DNA of 64,000 nucleotides from Sphingomonas sp. PP-CC-1A-547 (GCF_003610375.1 NZ_RAPZ01000010.1:284161-348160); one strand, 5' to 3'. Positions 34,123-44,149 are shown, counted from the stretch's first letter. A program made the numbers and translations. The notes: generated from the sequence alone by a model not told the origin.

Positions 34123-35007
34123 TTAGATGAGGCGGGCGTGTTCGAGCGCTGCGTCGACCGCGGCGCGCGAGGCCTCACCGGCGGGGGTCATCGGCAGGCG
34201 GAGCGTCTCTGGGAAGCCCGCCCGCACCTTCGTCATCGCGTACTTCACCGGGCCGGGCGACGCGTCGGTGAACAGCGCTTCGTGCAACGGATAGAGCTGA
34301 TCCTGATAGGCCAGCGCCTTGACGAAATCGCCGGCCTGGCACGCCGCCTGGAACTCGGCGCAGAGCTTGGGCGCGACGTTGGCGCTTACCGAGATGCAGC
34401 CTGTGCCGCCCATGACGTTGAACGCCAGCGCGAGGTCGTCATTGCCCGACAGCTGGCAGAAATCCGGGCCGCATGACGCACGGTGCTGCGACACACGGGC
34501 GAGCACGCCGCTGGCATCCTTGACCCCGACGAACACGTCCGGGAACGCCGCGACGATCCGGGCCAAGGTCGCGGGCTGGATGTCCGTCACCGTCCGCGCG
34601 GGGACGTTGTAGAGGATGATCGGCAACGGGGTCGTCTGCGCGAGGGCCTCGAAATGGCGGAAGATGCCCTCCTGCCCCGGCCGGTTGTAATAAGGCGGGA
34701 CCATCAGCGCGGCATCTGCACCGGCGTCCTTTGCGGCGCGCAGGTTCGCGGAAGCGACACGCGTGTCGTTCGAGCCTGCACCGGCGATGACGGGCACGCG
34801 GCCTTTCGCTTGGTCGACGCAGACGCGGACCACGTGGAAATGCTCGTCGTACGACAAGGTCGCCGCCTCGCCGGTCGTCCCGCATGCGACCAGCCCCCAA
34901 GAGCCCTCGGCGATCTGCCACTCGACGAAATCGCGATAGGCGAGTTCGTCGAAGCTGCCGTCGGCGGCGAACGGCGTGACGAGCGCCGGAATAGATCCTG
35001 AAAACAT
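34123..35007 (-). CDS. dapA: 4-hydroxy-tetrahydrodipicolinate synthase
   Basis: DapA condenses pyruvate with aspartate semialdehyde, the first step toward lysine and diaminopimelate. The 294-residue aldolase has [14 protein letters not shown], the substrate tyrosine in [11 protein letters not shown], and the Schiff-base lysine in GVKDASG. The start [13 protein letters not shown] at 35007 matches the family. It is divergent from the lytic transglycosylase gene 90 bases away, so this gap must hold both promoters. Confidence 0.96.
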   Translation of the reverse strand: MFSGSIPALVTPFAADGSFDELAYRDFVEWQIAEGSWGLVACGTTGEAATLSYDEHFHVVRVCVDQAKGRVPVIAGAGSNDTRVASANLRAAKDAGADAALMVPPYYNRPGQEGIFRHFEALAQTTPLPIILYNVPARTVTDIQPATLARIVAAFPDVFVGVKDASGVLARVSQHRASCGPDFCQLSGNDDLALAFNVMGGTGCISVSANVAPKLCAEFQAACQAGDFVKALAYQDQLYPLHEALFTDASPGPVKYAMTKVRAGFPETLRLPMTPAGEASRAAVDAALEHARLI

Positions 35008-35097
35008 GCGGTGGCCTGCGGTCCTGTTGCGCCGGATGTCTTGCAAAATCCGGATTTCGTTCAGGACAGATACGGGTTCGGGGCGTATGCTGTCCAC

Positions 35098-37095
35098 ATG
35101 GTAGCATCGATGTTTAAAACGAGCCTTCTCCTTGCAGTCGTGGCGGGGACGGTCGCCGCGTCGGGAGGCGGGCAGCAGACGCTGGATCGCTACAGCACGC
35201 AATTGGCCAATATGGGCCCCAACGCGCAGCCGATGGCGACGGACGGCGCGATCGCCTCCACCATCGCGCAGTGGCGGGCGTTGCAGCAGACCGATGCGCT
35301 GCCGTTCGACAGCTATGCGGGCTTCCTGATGGCACATCCGGGCTGGCCTAACGAGACGGCCAACCGGCGTGCGGCGGAGCGCAAGGCTTCTATGGGCTCG
35401 CCGACCAGCGTCGTCGCGTTTTTCCGTCGCTATCCGCCGCAGTCCGCGTCGGGCGGTGTCGCGTATGCGCGGGCTTTGCAGGCGTCTGGCGCGCGGGATC
35501 AGGCGTATGCGGCGGTGCGGACGGCGTGGCGGAGCAGCGGACTGACGCCGACCGACGAGGCGATGGTCGTGTCGGGCTTTCCGGGTGCGCTGACGCCGGA
35601 CGATCAGGATGCGCGGATGGATGCGCTGTTGTGGGCGGGCCAGACCGGCGCGGCGCAGCGGCAACTGGTCTGGACGAGCGCGGCGCGGCGGCCGATCTTC
35701 GAGGCGCGGCTCGCGTTCCGGACGAATGCACCGAACGCGTCGGATATCTCGGCTTCGACGCAGACCTTGTATGCGAACGACGCGGGCTATGTCGCGGACC
35801 GGGCGCAGTGGTTGCGCAATTCCGGCGCGAGCCCGTCGGCGCGCGCGTGGCTGGCGCGGCCTCGGTCGTTGGTGACGCGGCCGGGCAACGCCGCCGAGTG
35901 GTATGAGGTGCTCGTCACCAACGCGAACGGCGCGGCGAACGACGGGCAATATCAGGTGGCCTACGACATCGCGCGGCAGATCGACGATGCGTATCCGTTT
36001 GGCGCGGACATCGCAGCGAAATCCTATGCCGAGCGCGACGAATATACCAACCTCGCCTGGCTCGGCGGACGAGTGGCGATGAAGCAGCTCGGGCGACCGG
36101 CGGACGCGATGACGCTGTTCGACCGGTATGCGCGAGGCTCTCGTTCGCCGCAGGTGCGGTCGAAGGGGTATTACTGGGCGGGGCGTGCGGCGGAGGCGGC
36201 TGGCTTGGCGCCTCAGGCGGCGGCGTTCTACGGCCAGGCAGCGGGGTACCGCGATCAGTATTACGGCCAGCTGGCGAACGAGCGGACCGGTCGGGCGCTG
36301 GTGGCGCCGCCCTCGGTCGCTTCGGTGGCGATCGATCCGGCGACGCGCGCGGCGTTCGATCGGCGCGAGACGGTGCGTGCGGTCAAGTTCCTCGGGCAGA
36401 TCGGCGACTGGCAGGACCAGACCGCGTTCGTCCGTCAGATCGCGGCGGACGCGACGACCGATACCGATCACTTGCTCGCCGCCGAATTGTCGAAGAGCAT
36501 CAACCGCCCCGATCTCGGCGTGATGGTCGGGCGGAGTGCACTGGCGAACGGGCTCAGCGATTATTCCGCGGTCGGTTTCCCGATGGTGTCGGTGCCGGCG
36601 GGGTATGAGGATAACTGGACGATCATCCACGCGATCTCGCGGCAGGAGAGCCAGTTCGATCGCGCCGCGGTGAGCCACGCCGGCGCGCGCGGGCTGATGC
36701 AGCTGATGCCGGCGACCGCGCGCGAGCAGTCGGGGAAGATCGGCCTCGCGTATAACCAGGCGGCGCTGACGACCGATCCGAACATGTCGATCATGCTCGG
36801 GTCCAGCTATTTCCAGCGGGTGTATGCCAATTACGGCAGTTATCCGCTGGCGGTGGCGGCGTATAATGCGGGCGGCGGCAACGTGAACAAATGGCTCCGC
36901 GCGAACGGCGATCCGCGGACCGGGGCTGTGGACATGGTCGATTGGGTCGAGGCGATCCCGTACCAGGAGACGCGCAATTACGTGCAGCGCGTGCTGGAGA
37001 ATGCGGTGGTGTACGATTTGATGAACCCTGCGCGGGCGAAGAGCCGGGGGGCGGCTCGGTTGTCGTGGTATCTGGGGAAGAACCGGCCGGGTTGA
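35098..37095 (+). CDS. slt: Soluble lytic murein transglycosylase (Slt70-like)
   Basis: A periplasmic enzyme that cleaves peptidoglycan glycan strands. The 665-residue product has a signal peptide (residues 1-23, MFKTSLLLAVVAGTVAASGG at its core), a long helical superhelix region rich in TPR-like pairs, and a C-terminal GH23 lytic domain with the catalytic glutamate E517 in ISRQESQFDRAAVSHAGARG, GLMQLMPAT and AYNAGGGNVNKWL. An ATG at 35110 is an alternative start. Divergent from dapA, which makes a precursor of the wall this enzyme cuts. Confidence 0.93.
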   Translation: MVASMFKTSLLLAVVAGTVAASGGGQQTLDRYSTQLANMGPNAQPMATDGAIASTIAQWRALQQTDALPFDSYAGFLMAHPGWPNETANRRAAERKASMGSPTSVVAFFRRYPPQSASGGVAYARALQASGARDQAYAAVRTAWRSSGLTPTDEAMVVSGFPGALTPDDQDARMDALLWAGQTGAAQRQLVWTSAARRPIFEARLAFRTNAPNASDISASTQTLYANDAGYVADRAQWLRNSGASPSARAWLARPRSLVTRPGNAAEWYEVLVTNANGAANDGQYQVAYDIARQIDDAYPFGADIAAKSYAERDEYTNLAWLGGRVAMKQLGRPADAMTLFDRYARGSRSPQVRSKGYYWAGRAAEAAGLAPQAAAFYGQAAGYRDQYYGQLANERTGRALVAPPSVASVAIDPATRAAFDRRETVRAVKFLGQIGDWQDQTAFVRQIAADATTDTDHLLAAELSKSINRPDLGVMVGRSALANGLSDYSAVGFPMVSVPAGYEDNWTIIHAISRQESQFDRAAVSHAGARGLMQLMPATAREQSGKIGLAYNQAALTTDPNMSIMLGSSYFQRVYANYGSYPLAVAAYNAGGGNVNKWLRANGDPRTGAVDMVDWVEAIPYQETRNYVQRVLENAVVYDLMNPARAKSRGAARLSWYLGKNRPG

Positions 37096-37117
37096 GGTCT
37101 CGCTACCTCATAAGATT

Positions 37118-37170
37118 GTTCTCCCGCGAAGGCGGGAGCCCAGACTGGGCTCCCGCCTTCGCGGGAGAAC
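37118..37170. repeat. Palindromic repeat, family B (B4), near-perfect
   Basis: GTTCTCCCGCGAAGGCGGGA..GCCCAGACTGGGC..TCCCGCCTTCGCGGGAGAAC: a perfect inverted repeat with no loop between the inner GCCCAG/CTGGGC. It ends 15 bases before the greB start. Confidence 0.95.
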
Positions 37171-37185
37171 ATGGTAGGGCGCCGC

Positions 37186-37662
37186 ATGGATCGCCCCAAC
37201 TACATCACCCCCGCCGGCTACACGATTCTTCGCGAGGAATATGAGCACCTGCTCGCTGGCGAACGGCCGAAGCTGGTCGAAGTCATCTCCTGGGCGGCAG
37301 GCAACGGCGACCGGTCCGAGAACGGCGATTACATCTACGGCCGCAAGCGCCTGCGCGAGATCGACCGGCGGCTCGGCTGGCTGTCGAAGCGGATGAAGGC
37401 GGCCAAGGTCGTCGACCCGGCGGTGCAGGAAGACCGCTCGCGCGTCTGGTTCGGTGCGTGCGTGACGGTTGCGGACGAGAATGACGTCGAGCGGGTCCTG
37501 ACTTTAGTAGGCGACGACGAGACCGACGCGAGCAACGGGCGGATCGGCTGGAACTCGCCATTCGCACGCGCCTTGCGCGGCGCTGCGATCGGCGATGTGC
37601 GACGAGTGGATTTGCCCGCTGGGGAGCGCGAGTATGAGGTGATGGCGATCGCCTATCCGTAA
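37186..37662 (+). CDS. greB: Transcription elongation factor GreB
   Basis: Gre factors stimulate transcript cleavage by stalled RNA polymerase. The 158-residue protein has the coiled-coil N-domain with the acidic tip DRSENGDYIYGRKRLREI and the FKBP-like C-domain (NSPFARALRGAAIGDV). GreB is preferred over GreA from the WAAGNGDRSENGDY segment and the basic patch KRLREIDRRLGWLSKRM. ATG at 37171 would add five residues and starts directly at the repeat edge; 37186 fits the family better. Confidence 0.93.
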   Translation: MDRPNYITPAGYTILREEYEHLLAGERPKLVEVISWAAGNGDRSENGDYIYGRKRLREIDRRLGWLSKRMKAAKVVDPAVQEDRSRVWFGACVTVADENDVERVLTLVGDDETDASNGRIGWNSPFARALRGAAIGDVRRVDLPAGEREYEVMAIAYP

Positions 37663-37667
37663 TTCGC

Positions 37668-37794
37668 GATCCTTCCCCGCCAGGGGGAGGTGGCTGGCGC
37701 TTGCCAGACGGAGGGGGAGGTAAGGGAAACCGCTGTTCCGTGTCCTCCCCCTCCGTCACCTGCGGTGCCACCTCCCCCTGGCGGGGGAGGATCG
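37668..37794. repeat. Palindromic repeat, D-related
   Basis: GATCCTTCCCCGCCAGGGGG..AGGTGGCTGGC and GACGGAGGGGGAGG face CCTCCCCCTCCGTCACCTGC..CACCTCCCCCTGGCGGGGGAGG. Longer arms and a different sequence from D1-D4, but the same plan of paired hairpins. It fills the gap after greB. Confidence 0.8.
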
Positions 37795-37892
37795 TGAGTT
37801 GCCCGTCAACGATCCGTTTCGATCTACGCGAATTGACCTCGCGCCGCCCCCGTGTGACGTTTCGCCCACGCAACGACACTCGAGGATACCCC

Positions 37893-38273
37893 ATGCCGAT
37901 ACCCGCCACCTGGTCCGCCCGCCTGCTCAGCGTCATGCGCATCGTCGTCGCGCTGGTGTTCTTCAGCCACGGCATCTCGAAATTCTTCGGCCTGCCCCCC
38001 TTCCCGATGCCGATGAACCCGCTGCTGACGGTTGCCGGCGCGCTCGAAGTCGTCGGTGGCGGGCTGCTGATCGTCGGCCTGTTCACGCGGCCGGTGGCGT
38101 TCGTGCTGTCGGGCATGTCGGCGGTCGCGTATTTCATGGCGCACATGCCGAAGGGCCCCTTCCCGATCGCCAATGGCGGCGAGGCGGCGGTGCTCTACTG
38201 CTTCGTCTTCCTGTACCTCGCCGCGGCCGGTGGCGGCGCGTGGAGCGTGGACGCGCAGCGCGGGCGCGGCTAA
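37893..38273 (+). CDS. DoxX family membrane protein
   Basis: A 126-residue protein with four hydrophobic segments of the DoxX type (LLSVMRIVVALVFFSHGISK, LLTVAGALEVVGGGLLIVGL, VAFVLSGMSAVAYFMAHMP, AAVLYCFVFLYLAAAG). DoxX proteins are linked to quinone or thiosulfate metabolism and to redox control in some bacteria; the role here is not known. The ATG at 37893 has GAGGA seven bases upstream. Confidence 0.85.
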   Translation: MPIPATWSARLLSVMRIVVALVFFSHGISKFFGLPPFPMPMNPLLTVAGALEVVGGGLLIVGLFTRPVAFVLSGMSAVAYFMAHMPKGPFPIANGGEAAVLYCFVFLYLAAAGGGAWSVDAQRGRG

Positions 38274-38283
38274 CCTTGCGCGC

Positions 38284-39048
38284 ATGATCGATACCACAAC
38301 GCGCAACGTCGCCCTCCTGATCGACGCGGACAATGCGTCCGCGGCGACCCTCGACCCGGTACTGACCGTCCTCGCCGAGCTCGGCACGGTCAACGTCCGG
38401 CGGGTCTATGGCAACTGGTCGAAGCCCGCGCTGAAGGCGTGGAGCGACATGTCGATCAAGCACGGCATCGAGCCGCAGCAGCAGTTCGACCTGACCAAGG
38501 GCAAGAACGCGACCGACATGAAGATGACGATCGACGCGATGGACCTCTTGTTCCGCGGGCGCATCGACGGCTTCGGGATCATGTCGTCGGACAGCGACTT
38601 CATGCCGCTCGCGACGCGTATCCGCCAGGACGGTATCCCGGTGTACGGCTTCGGCACCAGCCGCACGCCGGAAGGTTTCCGCCAGGCGTGCACGCGGTTC
38701 ATCGATGTGGGGGCGCTGAACGAGACGTCGCAGGCTATGCCCACGCCGACACCTGCTCCGGTGGCTGGCGAGAAGCCCGCTACACCCGCGCCGGTCGCTC
38801 GGCCGAAGACCGCGCAGCCGATCGACGAGCAGGTGATCAAGCTGCTGATCGACGCGTACAATGCGGTGAAGCGGGACGAGAAGGGCTATGCGAGCGTCGC
38901 CGAACTGGGGCAGCTGGCAGGGAACCGGTCGAGCTTCGACGCGCGCAACTACGGGTTCAACCGCCTGTCGGACCTGATCGAGACGATCCCGAACTTCCAG
39001 CACGAGCGCCGCGAAGGTGGGCGTTCGTTCGTGAAACGGCTGCGGTAG
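38284..39048 (+). CDS. NYN domain protein with C-terminal OST-HTH/LOTUS domain
   Basis: A 254-residue protein. Residues about 8-150 form a NYN (PIN-like) ribonuclease domain with acidic residues in LLIDADNAS, KGKNATDMKMTIDAMDLL and GIMSSDSDFMPLATRIR. After a proline-rich linker (PTPTPAPVAGEKPATPAP) residues about 180-254 resemble an OST-HTH/LOTUS fold (LLIDAYNAVKRDEKGYASVA, FNRLSDLIETIPNF), which binds RNA in eukaryotic relatives. This suggests RNA cleavage, but the target is unknown. It lies 10 bases after the DoxX gene. Confidence 0.88.
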   Translation: MIDTTTRNVALLIDADNASAATLDPVLTVLAELGTVNVRRVYGNWSKPALKAWSDMSIKHGIEPQQQFDLTKGKNATDMKMTIDAMDLLFRGRIDGFGIMSSDSDFMPLATRIRQDGIPVYGFGTSRTPEGFRQACTRFIDVGALNETSQAMPTPTPAPVAGEKPATPAPVARPKTAQPIDEQVIKLLIDAYNAVKRDEKGYASVAELGQLAGNRSSFDARNYGFNRLSDLIETIPNFQHERREGGRSFVKRLR

Positions 39049-39079
39049 GCCCCGTCGACAACTACCATTGCGTGCGTGC

Positions 39080-39185
39080 ACCACCCCGGCGAAGGCCGGG
39101 GCCCAATTGGAAAGGTCGTAGTAACGAAGCGCTGGCCTCTGCCACCGTCGTTCCCCAATTGGGCCCCGGCCTTCGCCGGGGTGGT
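39080..39185 (+). repeat. Palindromic repeat, family A (A4)
   Basis: 106 bp, core AAAGGTCGTAGTAACGAAGC; the best-preserved copy. Lies between the convergent ends of the NYN gene and the MATE gene. Confidence 0.94.
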
Positions 39186-39202
39186 AGTTTAGGTCGAGCG
39201 CC

Positions 39203-40714
39203 TTAACCGGTCGGCTGCAACCGGCCGCCCGGTTCGCTCATCCCGTGCGCCTGTTCCTCGCTGTCGTCGGGCACCACCAGCGCACCCTTCCGCCAGTTGC
39301 CGTAGCGGTAATACCACGCGGCGATCGCCAGCGTCGCGAGCGATCCCAGCGGAAAGCTCCACCACAACGCATCCGCCCCGAGCCACGGTTTCGCGAGCAG
39401 CGCGAAGCCGATCCGCACCGGATACAGCGCGACGATCAGTGCGATCAGCGGCGCGATCACGGCCCCGTTCGCGCGCACCGTCGAGAACAGCACCATCGTC
39501 ATGCCGAACAGGATGAAGTTCCAGCTCGCGATCAGCTGGATATGCCGCGCGATCGGCAGCGCGGGGCTCGCGCCGCCGATGAACAGCGTCATGACCGGAC
39601 GATCGAACAGCAGCACGACGGCGACCATCGCGCCCGTCAGCGCGACGTTGAAGAGCAGGCCGTATTTCGTGATGTCGCCGACCCGGTCCCAGCGGCCAGC
39701 TCCAATATTCTGCGCCGCCATCGAACTGACCGCCGCGCCGATCGCCAGCGCGGGCATCTGGATATAGGTCCACAACTGCTGCGACACCGCGTAGGCCGCC
39801 GCGGTATCGACGCCGAGCCGGTTGACCAGCCCGACCATCGCGAGGCCGGCGGTCGACATGACGAGCATCTGCGCGCCCATCGGCAGGCCTTTCCGGACGA
39901 TCGTCCCAGTCAGCGCACGCTCGGGGATGAGGTAGCGGAGTTCGTTGCCGCGTAGCCTCAGCGGCAGGTCGCGCTTGTAGATGTAAACGATCAGCCCGAG
40001 CAGGGAGACGTGGCTCGCGACCAACGTCGCCATTGCCGAACCGGCGATTCCCATCTGCGGGAACGGACCGATACCGGCGATCAGCAGCGGGTTGAGCCCG
40101 CTGTCGAGGATCGCGCTGAGCAGCATGAACCACAGCGGCGTCATCGAATCGCCGGTCCCACGCAGGCCCATCATCAGCAGCACCATCATCATCGACGCGG
40201 GCAGCCCGAGGAAGATCACGCGGAGGTACGCGAGCGCGAGCGGCATCGCGTCGCCGGGGGTGGCGAGCAAGTGAAGGATCTCGGGCGCGAACACCCAGCC
40301 GAGCGCAGCGATCACGATCGCCCCGCCGAGGACCAAACCGACCGCGGAGCCGAACGCCCGGCGCGCGCCCTCCAGATCTTGGCGGCCGAAGCTCTGGCCG
40401 ACCAGGATCGTCGCGGCCATGCCGAACCCGAACACCGCGCCGAAGGTCAGGAACATGATGATGTTGGCGTTCGAGGTGGCGGCGAGCGCGCCTTCGCCGA
40501 GGTAGCGCCCGACCCAGATCGCGTTGATCGAGCCGTTGAGAGACTGGAGGATGTTCGAGCCGAGTGTCGGCAGCGCGAAGGCGAGGAGCGTGCGGCCGAT
40601 GTGGCCGGTGGTGAGGTCGCGTTGGCCTGGCTTGCCGCGGGGGCGGTCGGGGGGACTGGTATTGGAAAAGTCGGGGGCGCCACCACGCTGCCGATCGGAT
40701 TGCAGATCGCTCAC
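39203..40714 (-). CDS. MATE family efflux transporter
   Basis: A 503-residue multidrug and toxin extrusion type exporter, driven by Na+ or H+, in the inner membrane. About 12 hydrophobic segments are seen, the N-terminal set beginning GRTLLAFALPTLGSNILQSL and NAIWVGRYLGEGALAATSNA, matching the MatE fold. The start is GTG at 40714. A 47-residue polar N-terminal extension (MSDLQSDRQRGGAPDF) is longer than usual, so an internal start may be used. The C-terminal 20 residues are polar. Substrates cannot be inferred. Confidence 0.9.
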   Translation of the reverse strand: MSDLQSDRQRGGAPDFSNTSPPDRPRGKPGQRDLTTGHIGRTLLAFALPTLGSNILQSLNGSINAIWVGRYLGEGALAATSNANIIMFLTFGAVFGFGMAATILVGQSFGRQDLEGARRAFGSAVGLVLGGAIVIAALGWVFAPEILHLLATPGDAMPLALAYLRVIFLGLPASMMMVLLMMGLRGTGDSMTPLWFMLLSAILDSGLNPLLIAGIGPFPQMGIAGSAMATLVASHVSLLGLIVYIYKRDLPLRLRGNELRYLIPERALTGTIVRKGLPMGAQMLVMSTAGLAMVGLVNRLGVDTAAAYAVSQQLWTYIQMPALAIGAAVSSMAAQNIGAGRWDRVGDITKYGLLFNVALTGAMVAVVLLFDRPVMTLFIGGASPALPIARHIQLIASWNFILFGMTMVLFSTVRANGAVIAPLIALIVALYPVRIGFALLAKPWLGADALWWSFPLGSLATLAIAAWYYRYGNWRKGALVVPDDSEEQAHGMSEPGGRLQPTG

Positions 40715-40728
40715 ACAGTCACTCCGTC

Positions 40729-40749
40729 ATGCCGGACCCGGTCCGGCAT
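40729..40749. repeat. Short hairpin, E-like half element
   Basis: ATGCCGGACCCGGTCCGGCAT-type palindrome directly after CCGTC, similar to one half of a family E element. It lies upstream of the MATE gene in a 471-base gap filled with repeats. Confidence 0.6.
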
Positions 40750-40850
40750 CAACCGGATGAACACACGCGCCCCTATCTGTCGTACGCCTAGCCGCGGAGT
40801 GAACGTCGGGACAAGCTGGTAGGTCCCCCGCTCCGAACCTAGTGCGCTAT

Positions 40851-40903
40851 GTTTCCCCGCGAAGGCGGGGACCCAGACTGGGCTTCCGCCTTCGCGGGAG
40901 AAC
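40851..40903. repeat. Palindromic repeat, family B (B5)
   Basis: GTTTCCCCGCGAAGGCGGGG..ACCCAGACTGGGCTTCCGCCTTCGCGGGAGAAC with three mismatches; lies upstream of the MATE gene. Confidence 0.88.
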
Positions 40904-40949
40904 AAGATGGCAGGGACATACCCTACGCAGTAGAGCCGCCCCTCCCGAA

Positions 40950-41040
40950 CCGTCACCCGAGCGAAAGCTGGGGTATCCCGTTATCGGCCGGCCGGTGTAG
41001 TTACTTACTGGGATACCCCAGCTTTCGCTGGGGTGACGGG
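40950..41040. repeat. Palindromic repeat, family E (E5)
   Basis: CCGTCACCCGAGCGAAAGCT..GGGGTATCCC pairs with GGGATACCCCAGCTTTCGCT..GGGGTGACGGG around about 30 bases. Confidence 0.88.
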
Positions 41041-41073
41041 TTGGGTTTGAGTGAGACGGCGGTACGGCACACA

Positions 41074-41181
41074 TTCCCCTCCCGCTCGCGGGAGGGGTCA
41101 GGGGAGGGCGGGACGTACGTACTGGCGTCCGGCTTTTGAGGCACGCCCCTCCCCCAACCCCTCCCGCAGGCGGGAGGGGAG
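41074..41181. repeat. Palindromic repeat, family C (C1), just downstream of valS
   Basis: TTCCCCTCCCGCTCGCGGGA..GGGGTCAGGGGAGGGCG faces CGCCCCTCCCCCAACCCCTC..CCGCAGGCGGGAGGGGAG. It ends five bases before the valS stop and is the sibling of the copy inside valS. Confidence 0.88.
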
Positions 41182-41185
41182 CAGG

Positions 41186-44083
41186 TCAGCCCAAGCGTCC
41201 CAGTGCCGCTTGCAATCGCGCAGCCTCGGCGGCCTTGTCGGCGTGGTCGGCCTTGGCCTTTTCCACCGCTTCGGGCTTGGCGCGTTCGACGAAGCTGGCG
41301 TTGCCCAAGCGGCCCGACAGCGCATCGCGCTCCTTCTCCGCCGCCGCGATGGCCTTGGTCAGGCGGGCGCGCTCAGCGTCGATGTCGATCACACCCTCAA
41401 GAGGGAGGATGAACGTTACATCGTCGACGACAATCTGTGGACCCAACACCTTGGCGCTTGTTTGCTCACGAGTGCGATCAAGATGCTCACCCGTATCCAA
41501 ATCAATCTCAGTCCCAGTATTTATAAACACTGCGTTATCAATTCGGGCGAGACGTCGAAGCGGAGCACGCAGTCTTTCGATCCGCTGGATCAGTTCAGTG
41601 GGCACAGCAGGAGGTGCGTCCGCAGAATACCCAGCATAGGGCGTTGTAAGTACCATCAAGTCGGTTCTTGCACCCGGTGGTACATTCGTCTCATTCCGCG
41701 CGGTGCGGATTTCCTGAACGAGTCGGATCAGCCAGTCGACCTCCTTGCTCGCCTCGGGATCGAGCGCGCGCGCGTCCGCCATTGGCCATTGCGCGACGAT
41801 CAGGTCGTGATTGCGCGGGCCCATCGCGTGCCACAGTTCCTCGGTGATGAACGGCATGAACGGGTGGAGCAGGACCAGGATCTGGTCGAGCACCCAGCCT
41901 GCTACCGCCTTCGATTCATCGTCGATGACGCCGCGCTCGTCGCCGACCATCTGCGGCTTGATGAGTTCGAGATACCAGTCACAGAAGCGGCTCCACGCGA
42001 ACTGATAGATCGCGTTGGCGGCGCCGTCGAAGCGGTAGTCGGCGAGCGCGAGGTCGACCGTCTGGACGGTCGCGATCGTCTCGGCGATGATCCATTTGTT
42101 GACCGCGAGGTTCGCGCGCGGTGCCTCCAGATTGGTGCTGGCGACGATGCCGTTGGCCTGTGCGAACCGCGCCGCGTTCCACAGCTTGGTGGCGAAGTTG
42201 CGATAGCCCTCGACGCGCTTCTCATCCATCTTGATGTCGCGGCCCTGGCTTTCCATCGCCGCCATGAAGAAGCGCAGCGCGTCGGCGCCGTAGGTGTCGA
42301 TCAACCCGAGCGGGTTGACGACGTTGCCCTTCGACTTCGACATCTTCGCGCCGTCCGCCGCACGGACGAGGCCGTGCAGATAGAGCGTGCGGAACGGCAC
42401 GTCCTTCATGAAGTGCAGCCCCTGCATCATCATCCGCGCGTTCCAGAAGAACAGGATGTCGAAGCCGGAAATGAGCACGTCGTTCGGGTAGCGCCCGCCT
42501 AATTGGCCTCCCCGCCCGCTTGCGGGAGGGGATTGAGGGGTGGGCTCGCGCTCGCCTTCCGGCGTAGCGTTCGAGGTGAGCGCGTGCCCACCCCCGGCCC
42601 CTCCCGCTTGCGGGAGGGGGGAAGAACCGTCCCAACCAAGCGTTGCGAAAGGCCAGAGGGCGGACGAGAACCACGTATCGAGGACGTCCGGGTCTCGCGT
42701 GAGGCTCACGCCTTCTCCTGCCAGAGCCTGCGCTTCCGCCTCGGTTTCGGCCACATACGGCGTACCGTCCGAGCCGAACCACGCCGGAATCTGGTGCCCC
42801 CACCACAACTGGCGCGACACGCACCAGGGCTGGATGTTGTCCATCCAGTTGAAGAACGTCTTCTCCCAGGTCTTCGGGACGATATCGATCGCGCCGGTCT
42901 GGACCGCTTCGATCGCCGGCTGGGCGAGCGTCTTCGCATCGACATACCATTGGTCGGTCAGCCACGGCTCGATCACCACGCCCGAACGGTCGCCATATGG
43001 CGTCTGGATCGTGCGCGGTTCGGCGTCGTGCTCTTCACCGTCTTTGTCGACATGCGGGATCAGGAAGCCTTCGTCCTTCAGTCGCGCGACCACGGCTTTC
43101 CGCGCCTCCGCGGTCGTCAGCCCGAGCAGCTCGGCCGGGATCAGCCCGTCCGAAACCTGCACCACCCGCGCCTTCGCATCGAGCATGTTGAGCATCGATC
43201 CGGCGGCCATCCCTGCCCGCTTGCCGACCTCGAAATCGTTGAAGTCGTGGCCAGGCGTGATCTTCACCGCGCCCGAACCCAGCTCCGGATCGGCATGGTC
43301 GTCGGCGATGATCGGGATCAGGCGTCCGGTGATCGGCAGCTTCACCTGCTTGCCGATCATCGCGGTGTAGCGCTCATCCGCGCCGTTCACCGCCACCGCC
43401 ATGTCGGCGAGCATCGTCTCGGGCCGCGTGGTCGCGACCTCGATGAAGCCCGATCCGTCTTCGAGCGGATAGCGGAGGTGCCAGAAGCTGCCCTTGATCT
43501 CGCGCGTCTCGACCTCGAGGTCGCTGATCGCGGTGCCGAGGCCCGGATCCCAGTTCACGAGACGCTTGTCGCGGTAGAGGAGGCCCTGCTTGTGCAGGTC
43601 GACGAACACTTTGAGGACGGCCTTCGAGAAGCCCTCATCCATCGTGAAGCGCTCGTTCGCCCAGTCCATCGAGCAGCCGAGCCGACGAAGCTGCTGCGTG
43701 ATCTCGCCGCCGCTCTCTTCCTTCCACGCCCAGACCTTCGCGACGAACTCCTCGCGCGTCAGGTCGGTGCGCTTCTGCGGCGGGGTCAGCGCGCCCATCT
43801 GGCGTTCGACCACCATCTGCGTCGCGATGCCGGCGTGATCGGTGCCGACCACCCACAATGCATCCTTGCCCTTCAGGCGCGCGTGGCGCGTGAGGATGTC
43901 CTGCAGCGTGTTGTCGAGCGCGTGGCCAATGTGCAGCGAGCCCGTGACGTTGGGCGGCGGGTTGACGATCGTCCACGGCTCGGCGTTCGGACGGTCGGGG
44001 CGGAACTGGCCGCTCGCCTCCCAATGCGCATACCAGCGCGATTCGATGGAGGCCGGGTCGAAGGTTTTGGGAAGCTCGCTCAT
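41186..44083 (-). CDS. valS: Valyl-tRNA synthetase with repeat-encoded insert
   Basis: ValRS charges tRNA-Val. The 965-residue protein shows the HIGH-type motif [16 protein letters not shown], an editing domain, [26 protein letters not shown], the KMSKS loop ([12 protein letters not shown]), the anticodon-binding domain and a C-terminal coiled coil. About residues 488-526 ([17 protein letters not shown] and on to [12 protein letters not shown]) have no counterpart in the family: normally about ten residues separate TLGW from the [11 protein letters not shown] segment. They are encoded by family C repeat C2, read through without a stop. Given its essential role, the insert must be tolerated. 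Confidence 0.96.
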   Translation of the reverse strand: MSELPKTFDPASIESRWYAHWEASGQFRPDRPNAEPWTIVNPPPNVTGSLHIGHALDNTLQDILTRHARLKGKDALWVVGTDHAGIATQMVVERQMGALTPPQKRTDLTREEFVAKVWAWKEESGGEITQQLRRLGCSMDWANERFTMDEGFSKAVLKVFVDLHKQGLLYRDKRLVNWDPGLGTAISDLEVETREIKGSFWHLRYPLEDGSGFIEVATTRPETMLADMAVAVNGADERYTAMIGKQVKLPITGRLIPIIADDHADPELGSGAVKITPGHDFNDFEVGKRAGMAAGSMLNMLDAKARVVQVSDGLIPAELLGLTTAEARKAVVARLKDEGFLIPHVDKDGEEHDAEPRTIQTPYGDRSGVVIEPWLTDQWYVDAKTLAQPAIEAVQTGAIDIVPKTWEKTFFNWMDNIQPWCVSRQLWWGHQIPAWFGSDGTPYVAETEAEAQALAGEGVSLTRDPDVLDTWFSSALWPFATLGWDGSSPLPQAGGAGGGHALTSNATPEGEREPTPQSPPASGRGGQLGGRYPNDVLISGFDILFFWNARMMMQGLHFMKDVPFRTLYLHGLVRAADGAKMSKSKGNVVNPLGLIDTYGADALRFFMAAMESQGRDIKMDEKRVEGYRNFATKLWNAARFAQANGIVASTNLEAPRANLAVNKWIIAETIATVQTVDLALADYRFDGAANAIYQFAWSRFCDWYLELIKPQMVGDERGVIDDESKAVAGWVLDQILVLLHPFMPFITEELWHAMGPRNHDLIVAQWPMADARALDPEASKEVDWLIRLVQEIRTARNETNVPPGARTDLMVLTTPYAGYSADAPPAVPTELIQRIERLRAPLRRLARIDNAVFINTGTEIDLDTGEHLDRTREQTSAKVLGPQIVVDDVTFILPLEGVIDIDAERARLTKAIAAAEKERDALSGRLGNASFVERAKPEAVEKAKADHADKAAEAARLQAALGRLG
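42506..42622. repeat. Palindromic repeat, family C (C2), inside valS coding sequence
   Basis: Two arms containing CCCGCTTGCGGGAGGGG and CCCCTCCCGCTTGCGGGAGG, flanked by GGGGTGGGC and GCCCACCCCC, the same plan as C1. Each arm is itself palindromic. The element is in frame within the catalytic part of valS. Confidence 0.9.
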
Positions 44084-44149
44084 GCGGCGAGCCTTAGCGA
44101 GCGCGACGCGAGGAAACCAGCCTCGCGTCCGCGCCCGTGACTTGAGAGC

